The notes beneath the pieces are model-generated. The model had not been told where the DNA came from, ran no database searches, and saw only the letters and a list, made by a program, of their open reading frames with translations. Shown here piece after piece: positions 43,438 to 50,940 of a stretch of 64,000 nucleotides of DNA. Every line of letters starts with the position of its first letter. Within the stretch, counting starts at the first letter, position 1. Source of the stretch: Devosia sp. LC5. GTDB taxonomy: Bacteria; Pseudomonadota; Alphaproteobacteria; Rhizobiales; Devosiaceae. The stretch covers positions 62,001-126,000 of the forward strand of contig NZ_JNNO01000002.1 in NCBI RefSeq assembly GCF_000735585.1. The letters run 5' to 3'. A program made the position numbers and the translations under genes.

Positions 43438-43460
43438 GATTGTCAGTCTTTCTGATGGGT

Positions 43461-43814
43461 TCAGAACAGTTCGGCGTCGCCATGGCTCTGGTGGGCAGCG
43501 ATGCCGGAAAGGGCGGGGACGCGCAGTTCGTCCAGCGTCAGGCTTTCCCAGATTTCGTCATAGACACTATCGGGCGCGGTGGGCGGCAGCAGCGCGAACT
43601 GGCGGACGGCGAGCGCCATATTGTGGCAGCGTTGCTCGATGCGGTCCTGGCCCTGCAAGGCCGTGACGATCATCTGCATCGCCTGCTTGATCGCGGGATG
43701 GTTCTTGAGGTCATTGGCGGCCAGCAGGTCGAGTGCTTCGGTAATGCCCTCCAGCATGGATGCGGTTTGGCGCGCAGTCTCGTCCAACTCACGCGCGAGT
43801 TTTTGAAGTGACAT
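43461..43814 (-). CDS. cheT: CheT-like CheY phosphatase (DxxxQ motif)
   Basis: A 117-residue, mostly helical protein. The long central helix holds IVTALQGQDRIEQRCHNM, in which Asp57 and Gln61 form the DxxxQ pair used by CheZ-type phosphatases to hydrolyse CheY-phosphate. S. meliloti CheT is a small protein next to cheD with such a motif, reported to speed CheY1-phosphate decay and to interact with CheR. Size, motif and position next to cheD fit. Here the gene lies on the opposite strand, divergent from cheD, instead of ending the operon. The C-terminus is DAELF, close to the DIELF end of CheD. Assignment rests on motif and synteny, not on full-length similarity. Confidence 0.65.
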   Translation of the reverse strand: MSLQKLARELDETARQTASMLEGITEALDLLAANDLKNHPAIKQAMQMIVTALQGQDRIEQRCHNMALAVRQFALLPPTAPDSVYDEIWESLTLDELRVPALSGIAAHQSHGDAELF

Positions 43815-43865
43815 TATCGAATGAACCCTACCCTGATGCCGGCACCCTAGCCCAATCTTTCTAAA

Positions 43866-43928
43866 GCTCTTCTTGCTGAAATTGCGAAGAGCGGGGGCTC
43901 AGGGGCACGTGGTTAGCGATTGGCTAAC
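43866..43928. promoter_or_regulatory. Two dyads in the cheT/cheD divergent region
   Basis: GCTCTTC (43866-43872) faces GAAGAGC (43886-43892), and GTTAGC (43912-43917) faces GCTAAC (43923-43928). Both lie in the 169 bases between the two divergent starts. They are exact and could be operators or promoter-overlapping sites. No regulator is identified. Confidence 0.45.
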
Positions 43929-43983
43929 GAGTTCTGCGCCAGTATGGCGGCAAGAGGCGCCCAGCGGATTTTGACCACCTATT

Positions 43984-44574
43984 ATGTCCATGACCAGTTC
44001 CCTGCCGCCTGAATTTGACCGCGGCGTGGTCACCACCGTGCATCAGGGCGATTGCCATGTGTCCGCCGCGGCCGACCTGACCTATTCCACCGTATTGGGC
44101 TCCTGCATCTCGGCCTGTGTGCGCGACCGTGTCGCCCAGGTGGGGGGCATGAACCATTTCCTGCTGGCCGAGCAATCGGGCGCCGCGCGCGACCGCTATG
44201 GCGCCTCGGCCCGCTATGGCGCCTTTGCCATGGAACAGTTGATCAACAAGGTGCTGGGCCTGGGCAGCGGCAAAAAGGCCAATCTCGAAATCAAGGTGTT
44301 CGGTGGCGGCAAGATCAATTCGGCGCTGGACGATGTGGGCGCCAAGAATATCGAGTTCGTGCGCCAGTTCCTCCACGATGAAGGCTATGTGCTGGCCGGC
44401 CAGGATGTGGGCGGCAATTATGCGCGGCGCGTGCTGTTCAAGCCGCATTCGGGGCGGGCCTTCGTCAAACGGCTCGATAGTGACATGGGCGCCAATGTGG
44501 CGCGCGAGGAAATCGCCATTGCCAAGCGGCGCGTGGTGGTGCGGCCGCCGGCGGACGATATCGAATTGTTCTAG
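43984..44574 (+). CDS. cheD: Chemoreceptor glutamine deamidase CheD
   Basis: A 196-residue CheD. The active site is complete: Cys41 in YSTVLGSCISACV, His58 in VGGMNHFLLAE (17 residues after the Cys, as in Thermotoga CheD), and a Ser/Thr pair at 35-36. GGGKINSALDDVGAKNI and GNYARRVLFKPHSGRAFVK are family-typical. It deamidates Gln to Glu in the receptors during adaptation. The protein ends in DDIELF, closely matching the DAELF end of the CheT-like protein. ATG 43984 (or 43990) has a weak ribosome site. It is divergent from cheT and followed by an MCP gene. Confidence 0.92.
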   Translation: MSMTSSLPPEFDRGVVTTVHQGDCHVSAAADLTYSTVLGSCISACVRDRVAQVGGMNHFLLAEQSGAARDRYGASARYGAFAMEQLINKVLGLGSGKKANLEIKVFGGGKINSALDDVGAKNIEFVRQFLHDEGYVLAGQDVGGNYARRVLFKPHSGRAFVKRLDSDMGANVAREEIAIAKRRVVVRPPADDIELF

Positions 44575-44707
44575 GAGTTTACCTCCGCTCAACTTGGCTT
44601 AGCGAAGTGTTATACACGTAGGCGGCCATAGAGATTTGATTAACCATTTCGGCGTTAGGGTTTTTCATGTTGAAACCCCTTCGGCTGATTTGCGGAACAC
44701 GCGCCTC

Positions 44708-46219
44708 ATGCACACATTGCGCCTGGCGCTGATTGCTGGCGGGCTGTGGCTGGCGGCCTTTGCTGCCGCGCTTGGCCTGTTGCCATTTCTGGGGTGGAGC
44801 CTTGCCTGGTTCGGTGCCAGCGTGGTGGCGGCCGGGCTGGCCTTTGCCGGCACGGTGCTGGCGGTGGCCATGGCGGCGCAGCGCGAACAGGCCATGCTGG
44901 GCGCCATCGCGCTGGCGGCAGGGCTCACCGAGCGCCCACGGGGGCCATTGGCCATTACCGACATTGTGGAAAAGATGAACCGGCGGCTGGAGGCGGCACA
45001 TCATTTCAAGAGCGGGATCGCGGCGCTGCAGCAATGCGCTCTGGTGGCCGACGATGCCGGAGGCATTGTCGTGGCCAGCGCGGGGCTGCGGGCTTTGGCG
45101 CCAGAGGCTGTGCCGGGCGGCACGCTGGATGGACTATTCGGCAGCGGCTATCTCAAATCGGGCGGCGGGGCCCCCGAACAGGGGATGGTGGCGCTGGGCA
45201 CCAAACGGTTCGAGGTGATGCGCCGGCCGGTTGCGGCCGGGCGGTTCCTGCTCGAGCTGATCCCGGCCGGTTGCTATATCGAAGACGATGATCTGGATGC
45301 CTATGCCGCCGCCATGGCGGCCGGGCAGACCGGTTTCCGTTTCGAGGCCGATGCCGCAGCGCGCAATCGGGCGCTGGCCAGCCTCAATCGGGGCATTGAG
45401 GCGGTGGATGAAGGCCTGGAGCAGATCGATCGCGTGCTGGCGGGCGATAGCGGTCCAATGGGCGTGGGCGCGCTGGGCCGGCAGGCGCGCGAATTGGCCG
45501 ATTTCCTTGCGGCGATGGAAGCCCAACTGGCCGATGCGGTGGAAGCGCGCGCGATGCTGGAGGGCAAGCTGGGCGCCGTGGCCCGGTTGATCGGCGCCTT
45601 CGAAAATCGCGCCGCCCGCTTTGCCGGCTTTGCCAGCGGCGCGGCCGATGATCTGGACACGGGCGGGCAGGCGCTGCAGCGCGGAGGAGAATTGGTGCGG
45701 CGGGCTCGCGCGACCGAGCGCGATGCGCGGGCGCTGGCGGGCGAGGCGGAGCTGGCGGCCGGGCGCACCCATGCCGCGGTCGGCGATATCGACCAGATGA
45801 CTGCCGAAATCGCCAAAATGATCGGTGCCATCGAGGATGTTTCGTTCCGCATCAATCTTCTGGCGCTCAATGCGGCGGTCGAAGCGGCGCGGGCGGGGGA
45901 GAAGGGCGCGGGCTTTGCCGTGGTGGCCGATGAAGTGCGCATGCTGGCGCAATTGACCAACAAGTCGGCCATGGAAATCCGCAGCGTGGTCAGCCGCGGC
46001 CGGGGCCAGGCCGAGACCGGTCTGGCCCATGCCCAGTCGCTGCAAAAAGTCATTGCGGCGCTGGGCGGGCATTTACGCAATCTAAGCAATGAAACCGATA
46101 CGATCACCGCAACTCTGGATGACGGGGAGACCGCGATCAAGCGGCTGGCCGGGCGGATGGAGGCGTTTGACGCGGTGCGGGAGCAGGATGCCATCCCCAG
46201 CCAGCGGCTGATCGCATAA
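44708..46219 (+). CDS. Methyl-accepting chemotaxis protein without periplasmic domain
   Basis: A 503-residue receptor. Two hydrophobic helices (about 5-25 and 32-56) are separated by only a few residues, so there is no periplasmic sensor. A PAS-like cytoplasmic region follows (about 85-190: [19 protein letters not shown]). The signalling domain hairpin tip is [26 protein letters not shown] at about 385-410. There is no HAMP like those of the other MCPs here and no C-terminal docking pentapeptide (it ends SQRLIA). It probably senses internal cues, like IcpA of S. meliloti. ATG 44708 is chosen; a TTG at 44636 is possible. It lies between cheD and cheR. Confidence 0.87.
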   Translation: MHTLRLALIAGGLWLAAFAAALGLLPFLGWSLAWFGASVVAAGLAFAGTVLAVAMAAQREQAMLGAIALAAGLTERPRGPLAITDIVEKMNRRLEAAHHFKSGIAALQQCALVADDAGGIVVASAGLRALAPEAVPGGTLDGLFGSGYLKSGGGAPEQGMVALGTKRFEVMRRPVAAGRFLLELIPAGCYIEDDDLDAYAAAMAAGQTGFRFEADAAARNRALASLNRGIEAVDEGLEQIDRVLAGDSGPMGVGALGRQARELADFLAAMEAQLADAVEARAMLEGKLGAVARLIGAFENRAARFAGFASGAADDLDTGGQALQRGGELVRRARATERDARALAGEAELAAGRTHAAVGDIDQMTAEIAKMIGAIEDVSFRINLLALNAAVEAARAGEKGAGFAVVADEVRMLAQLTNKSAMEIRSVVSRGRGQAETGLAHAQSLQKVIAALGGHLRNLSNETDTITATLDDGETAIKRLAGRMEAFDAVREQDAIPSQRLIA

Positions 46220-46260
46220 CAGGCAGGCCAGAATGGCTGGCTTATTGGGGGAACGTCTTC

Positions 46261-47106
46261 ATGGATCACGGGGAAATATCCCTCAGCGAACGGGAGTTTT
46301 CGCGGATCAAAAGCCGCGTCTATGCGGTGGCCGGCATTTCCCTCAGCGATGCCAAGCGGACATTGGTCATTTCCCGCCTCTCCAAGATCGTGCGCGGATT
46401 GGGCCTGGCCAGTTTTGACGCCTATGTCGACCTGCTTGAGCGGGGCGGCACGGCACAGGACAGCCAGAATTTCGTCAATGCGCTGACCACCAATCTCACC
46501 CGCTTCTATCGCGAGGACCACCATTTCGAGCATTTGCGCAGCCATGTCGGCGGGCTGATCGCCCACAGGCCGCGCGGCACACGCCTGCGCATCTGGTCGG
46601 CGGGCTGCTCGACGGGGCAGGAGCCCTATACGATCGGGCTGGACCTGCTGGCGGCGTTTCCCGAACTCAAGCGCTGGGATTTCAAGATCCTGGCCACCGA
46701 TATCGATACAGCGGTGATCGCCAAGGCGGCGCGCGGTCTTTATCCCGATAGTGAATTGAGCGGGCTGACGCCTGAGCGGCAGCGCCTGTTCGAGCGGGGC
46801 GAGGGTGGCGGCCTGCAAATTCCGGCTTCGGCGCGCGAACTGGTGTCGTTCAAGCCGCTGAACCTGATCGGTCCCTGGCCGATGAAGGGGCCGTTCGACG
46901 CGATTTTCTGCCGGAATGTGGCGATCTATTTCGACAAGCCGACCCAGGGCGAAATGTTCGGCCGGCTGGGCAAGATGCTGGCGCCCGAGGCGTTCCTTTA
47001 TATCGGGCATTCGGAAAATCTGGGCGCGGGCGGCGGCGATTTCCGGCTGGTCGGCAAGACGATTTATCAATCGCGGCTCGCATTGGGCAAAAGGGAGGCG
47101 GCATGA
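46261..47106 (+). CDS. cheR: Chemoreceptor methyltransferase CheR
   Basis: A 281-residue protein. The N-terminal four-helix domain (residues about 10-75) has SEREFSRIKSRVYAVAGISL, and NALTTNLTRFYREDHHFEHL includes the catalytic-loop Arg. The SAM site is RIWSAGCSTGQEPYTIGLDLL and the C-terminal part has FDAIFCRNVAIYFDKPTQ. It methylates glutamates of receptors using S-adenosylmethionine. The beta-subdomain that in enteric CheR binds the receptor C-terminal pentapeptide is in the expected region, and two MCPs here carry such a pentapeptide. The stop overlaps the cheB start by four bases (ATGA). Confidence 0.95.
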   Translation: MDHGEISLSEREFSRIKSRVYAVAGISLSDAKRTLVISRLSKIVRGLGLASFDAYVDLLERGGTAQDSQNFVNALTTNLTRFYREDHHFEHLRSHVGGLIAHRPRGTRLRIWSAGCSTGQEPYTIGLDLLAAFPELKRWDFKILATDIDTAVIAKAARGLYPDSELSGLTPERQRLFERGEGGGLQIPASARELVSFKPLNLIGPWPMKGPFDAIFCRNVAIYFDKPTQGEMFGRLGKMLAPEAFLYIGHSENLGAGGGDFRLVGKTIYQSRLALGKREAA

Positions 47107-48149
47107 GTATCAAGGTTCTGGTCGTCGACGATTCCGCGCTGATCCGCGAAGTGTTGACCCGCATGCTGTCGCGTGACGGCGATATCGACGTGGTGGGCAC
47201 CGCCACCGATCCGATCGACGCGCGCGAAAAGATCAAGGCGCTCAATCCCGATGTGGTGACGCTCGATATCGAAATGCCCAATATGAATGGGCTGGATTTT
47301 CTCGACCGGCTGATGCGGCTGCGGCCCACCCCGGTGGTGATGGTTTCGACGCTGACCAAGAAGGGCGCCAGCGAAACTCTACTGGCGCTCGAACTGGGCG
47401 CGGTGGATTTTGTCGCCAAGCCGAGCGCTGAATATGAGGGCGGTATCGAAGCCTTTGGCGCCGGGCTGCGCGACAAGATCCGCGCCGCTGCGCGTTCGGA
47501 TGTGCGCGGCCGGGCCGGCCGGATCGAAGCGCCCAAAGTGGCGATCAAGACGGCGGCGGCGCCGGCCGGCGCACTCATCGCCATCGGCGCATCGACCGGC
47601 GGGGTCGAGGCGATCCGGGCCGTGCTGGTGGATATGCCGCTCGATTGCCCGCCCATCGTCATCGCCCAGCATATGCCGGCGGGTTTTACCACCCGCTTTG
47701 CCGCGCGGCTCGACGAACTCTGTGCCATCAAGGTGGTGGAAGCGCAGGATCGCATGCCGCTGCTGCCCGGTCATGCCTATGTGGCGCGGGGCGGATTGCA
47801 TTTGCGGGTCGAGCGGTCCTCCGGCCAGCTCAAATGCCGGTTGGGCGAGGATGGGCTGGAAAGCGGGCATCGGCCCAGTGTCGATGTGCTGTTCGAATCC
47901 GTCGCCAAGGCCGTCGGGCCCATGGCGGTGGGCGCAATCCTGACCGGCATGGGGCGCGACGGGGCGCGCGGGCTCAAGCTGATGCGCGACGCGGGCGCCT
48001 ATACATTGGGGCAGAACCAGGCTTCGGCACTGGTCTATGGCATGCCGCGCGTGGCGTTCGAGGAAGGCGCGGTGGTCGAACAGGCCCCGATCGAAACGAT
48101 GGCGGGGCGTCTCGCCCATGCATTGGTCAGGCTCAAGACCGCCGCATAG
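47103..48149 (+). CDS. cheB: Chemoreceptor methylesterase CheB
   Basis: A 348-residue response regulator-methylesterase. The receiver domain has VVDDSALIREV and the phospho-acceptor Asp55 in VTLDIEMPNMNGLDF. The linker contains basic Ala/Arg-rich sequence (about 128-155). The C-terminal esterase has Ser164 in IGASTGGVEA, His190 in VIAQHMPAGFTTRFA and Asp286 in LTGMGRDGARG. This is the complete triad, at the same numbers as in E. coli CheB. Phosphorylated by CheA, it demethylates receptors. It is coupled to cheR, as in most che operons. Confidence 0.96.
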   Translation: MSIKVLVVDDSALIREVLTRMLSRDGDIDVVGTATDPIDAREKIKALNPDVVTLDIEMPNMNGLDFLDRLMRLRPTPVVMVSTLTKKGASETLLALELGAVDFVAKPSAEYEGGIEAFGAGLRDKIRAAARSDVRGRAGRIEAPKVAIKTAAAPAGALIAIGASTGGVEAIRAVLVDMPLDCPPIVIAQHMPAGFTTRFAARLDELCAIKVVEAQDRMPLLPGHAYVARGGLHLRVERSSGQLKCRLGEDGLESGHRPSVDVLFESVAKAVGPMAVGAILTGMGRDGARGLKLMRDAGAYTLGQNQASALVYGMPRVAFEEGAVVEQAPIETMAGRLAHALVRLKTAA

Positions 48150-48251
48150 GGACAAAGCGCAGGAAGCGATTGAGGGATTTGTAACGCTTCTTCTCTAAGT
48201 GTTTTCAGTCAGTTCGGGAGTGGCCCCGAAAACCAGAAGGTGACCAAAACC

Positions 48252-48641
48252 ATGCCGAAAGCCAGCGCTGTCAGCGTTCTCGTGGTCGATGACCAGCAGT
48301 CCATGCGCGGTATTGCCAAATATATTCTCACCCAATTGGGCTTCAAGGACATTATCGAGGCCAAGAGCGGCCGCGATGCCCTGGGCAAGCTCGAAAAAGG
48401 CAATGTCGATCTGATCATTTCGGATTGGAACATGGAAGATATTGACGGGCTGACCCTGCTCAAGGTGATCCGCAAGCATCCGCGCACCCAGGCCATGCCC
48501 TTCATCATGGCGACCGGCCGTTCCGACAAGGAACAGGTCAAGGAGGCCATTTCCTTTGGCGTCAACAATTACATCATCAAGCCGTTCGACGCGACGACGA
48601 TGAAAAAGCGCATCGAAGCAGTTATCGGCGCGCTGAGCTGA
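48252..48641 (+). CDS. cheY2: Chemotaxis response regulator CheY2
   Basis: A 129-residue single receiver domain. Acidic residues are in VVDDQQSMRG, the phospho-Asp58 in LIISDWNMEDIDG, the Thr in FIMATGRSDKEQ and the Lys in NYIIKPFDATTM. Following cheB, it occupies the position of S. meliloti CheY2, the motor-binding regulator. The W-N-M-E pattern after the Asp (SDWNM) is as in E. coli CheY, supporting motor output. ATG 48252 with AGAAGGTGA 8 bases upstream is preferred over GTG 48240. A terminator follows at 48667, closing the cheD-cheY2 group. Confidence 0.92.
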   Translation: MPKASAVSVLVVDDQQSMRGIAKYILTQLGFKDIIEAKSGRDALGKLEKGNVDLIISDWNMEDIDGLTLLKVIRKHPRTQAMPFIMATGRSDKEQVKEAISFGVNNYIIKPFDATTMKKRIEAVIGALS

Positions 48642-48666
48642 TAGTTTTCCAGCATTATTGCAATGA

Positions 48667-48698
48667 ACAAAGGGCGCCCAATGAGCGCCCTTTGTTTT
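48667..48698 (+). terminator. Intrinsic terminator after cheY2
   Basis: ACAAAGGGCGC and GCGCCCTTTGT form an exact 11-base stem around a seven-base loop, followed by TTT. It ends the cheD-mcp-cheR-cheB-cheY2 transcript. Confidence 0.9.
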
Positions 48699-48728
48699 GC
48701 GGCTGCCAAACTACCATACCAGTGCAAC

Positions 48729-48739
48729 TTTAATTTAAG
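48729..48739. promoter_or_regulatory. TTTAATTTAAG motif upstream of MCP
   Basis: An AT-rich 11-base sequence 61 bases before the MCP start at 48801. The same 11 bases recur at 53218-53228 before the small membrane protein/MCP operon. Shared regulation is suggested only by identity and position. Confidence 0.4.
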
Positions 48740-48800
48740 GTCCCGGCCCTAGGATGACGCCAGTTTGGGAGGGGGCGTCCAGAAGGGCGCTTTGGCGGCA

Positions 48801-50858
48801 GTGAAACTATTTGCAGGACTGAAGAATATTCGGCTGACGACGGCGATTGCCGCTTTGGCCCTGACCTCGATTGCGGTGACGGTGATTGCCTATACGGCTA
48901 CGGTCTATGTCGATCTGCGCGGGCAGGCGACACGGGCCAGCATCGCCAAGCAGGCGTCGGACCTGCAGGTCGCGGCCACGGTCTATGAAAAACGCCTGCC
49001 GGGCTCGGTGGTGACCTGGGCCGATGCGGGCGGCATTGCCACTTTCCAGACCTATGCGATCCCGTTCTTTTACGACACCGCCGCCGTCGATGCGCTGACC
49101 CGGGTGACCGGCGATGCCTCGGCGATTTTCGCCTTTGACCCGGCCACCGGGATATTTACCGCCAAGACCGCCAGCTTCGTCCTGCCGGATGGGACAAGGG
49201 CCAAGGATTTTGCGCTCGACGCGGCTTCGCCCGAGGCTGTGGCGTTGGCGTCCAACCAGCCCTATGCCGGCGAAGTCAGCATGCAGGGCGCCCGCTTCAA
49301 CGGCGCCTTCCAGCCCATTACCAATCTCAGCGGGGAATTGCTCGGCGCCTTCTTTGTCGGCGGCGATGCCGGCGCGGCCGAAGTAACGGCCCGCGCCTCG
49401 GCACTCAATATGGTGATCATCGGCGCGGTGCTGCTGGCAGTGCTGGGCAGCGTGGCGCTATTGGTGTCGCGCTGGCTCACCAGATCCATCCCGCGCCTGG
49501 CCGGCGCGATGGACGAGATTGCCGAGGGCAAGTTCGATACGATCGTGCCGTTTACCGACCGGGGTAATGAAGTGGGCGCCATGGCGCGCGCCGTGGAAGT
49601 GTTCCGCGAGAGTGGGCTACGGGTCAGCCAGATGACCGAAGCGGAAGCCGCGCGGATCATTGCCGACCAGGAAAACCGCCAGCAGATGATGGCCGAACTG
49701 CAATCGGCCTTCGGCGAAGTGGTCGATGCGGCCGTGGCAGGTGACTTTACCCGGCAGGTGACGGCCGAATTCCCCGATCCCGAACTCAATAGCCTGGCCA
49801 GCGGCGTCAACAACCTGGTCTCGACCTTCAATCGCGGCGTGTCGGAACTGGGCGAAGTGCTCGGCGCCATGGCCGATACCGACCTGACCCAGCGGATGCA
49901 GGGCGATTATGAAGGCGCGTTCGCGACCATCAAGACCGACATCAATGCCGTGGCGGATAAACTGACCGAAGTGGTCGGCCAGTTGCGGCATACTTCCGGC
50001 GCGCTCAAGACGGCGACGGGAGAAATCCTCTCCGGCGCCAATGATCTGTCCGAGCGCACCACCAAGCAGGCAGCGACGATCGAAGAAACCTCGGCGGCGA
50101 TGGAGCAGCTGGCCTCGACTGTATTGGCCAATGCGCAGCGGGCCAAGGATGCCAGCGCCAATGCATCCGAAGTCACCCGCACCGCCGAGGAGGGCGGCCA
50201 GGTGATGGATGCGGCCAATGTGGCGATGGAGCGGATCACCGAATCTTCGGCCAAGATTTCCAATATCATTGGATTGATCGACGATATCGCCTTCCAGACC
50301 AATCTTCTGGCGCTGAATGCTTCCGTCGAAGCCGCACGGGCTGGCGATGCCGGCAAGGGTTTTGCCGTGGTCGCCGTGGAAGTGCGGCGCCTGGCACAAT
50401 CGGCGGCTTCGGCCTCCTCGGACGTCAAGAAACTGATCGAGCAGAGCGCCGGCGAAGTGCGCGGCGGCAGCAAGCTGGTCAGTGACGCCTCCAGCAAGCT
50501 CAAGGCCATGCTGGAAGGCGTGCGCGGCAATAATGCATTGCTCGAATCCATCGCGCGGGACAGCCGGGAGCAGGCTTCGGCCATCGAAGAGGTCAACACG
50601 GCCGTGCGCACCATGGACGAGATGACCCAGCACAATGCGGCTTTGGTGGAACAGACCAATGCGGCCATCGAGCAGACCGAGGGGCAGGCCGTGGAACTGG
50701 ACCGGATCGTTGATGTGTTCCGCATCGAAACGGCAGAGCAGCAGCCGGTGCGGCGGGATGACGGTGGTGCCCGTGGCCTGCAACAGCGGCTCAAAAGCGC
50801 TGCAAGCGGGCTGGTCCGCGGCAACACCGCTTTGGCGCGCGACTGGGAAGCCTTCTAG
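48801..50858 (+). CDS. Methyl-accepting chemotaxis protein, sCache type (copy 1)
   Basis: A 685-residue receptor. Helix 1 (IRLTTAIAALALTSIAVTVIA) is followed by a periplasmic single-Cache-like domain of about 165 residues, ending NGAFQPITNLSGELLGAFFVGG. After helix 2 come tandem HAMP-like units (RSIPRLAGAMDEIAEGKF, then [17 protein letters not shown] and MADTDLTQRM). The signalling tip is [22 protein letters not shown]. The C-terminus ends DWEAF, a CheR-docking pentapeptide of the NWETF type. GTG 48801 is preferred by alignment with the next MCP (KLFAGLKN against FKRFGRFF); the frame opens at 48765 with TTG. Confidence 0.93.
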   Translation: MKLFAGLKNIRLTTAIAALALTSIAVTVIAYTATVYVDLRGQATRASIAKQASDLQVAATVYEKRLPGSVVTWADAGGIATFQTYAIPFFYDTAAVDALTRVTGDASAIFAFDPATGIFTAKTASFVLPDGTRAKDFALDAASPEAVALASNQPYAGEVSMQGARFNGAFQPITNLSGELLGAFFVGGDAGAAEVTARASALNMVIIGAVLLAVLGSVALLVSRWLTRSIPRLAGAMDEIAEGKFDTIVPFTDRGNEVGAMARAVEVFRESGLRVSQMTEAEAARIIADQENRQQMMAELQSAFGEVVDAAVAGDFTRQVTAEFPDPELNSLASGVNNLVSTFNRGVSELGEVLGAMADTDLTQRMQGDYEGAFATIKTDINAVADKLTEVVGQLRHTSGALKTATGEILSGANDLSERTTKQAATIEETSAAMEQLASTVLANAQRAKDASANASEVTRTAEEGGQVMDAANVAMERITESSAKISNIIGLIDDIAFQTNLLALNASVEAARAGDAGKGFAVVAVEVRRLAQSAASASSDVKKLIEQSAGEVRGGSKLVSDASSKLKAMLEGVRGNNALLESIARDSREQASAIEEVNTAVRTMDEMTQHNAALVEQTNAAIEQTEGQAVELDRIVDVFRIETAEQQPVRRDDGGARGLQQRLKSAASGLVRGNTALARDWEAF

Positions 50859-50940
50859 GCCGCTAATACGGCGCTAATCGATTTGAGGTAAACAGACCAG
50901 GTCTGGCCACGTTCATGGAGCGCGGCGAATGGAGTTCGGC

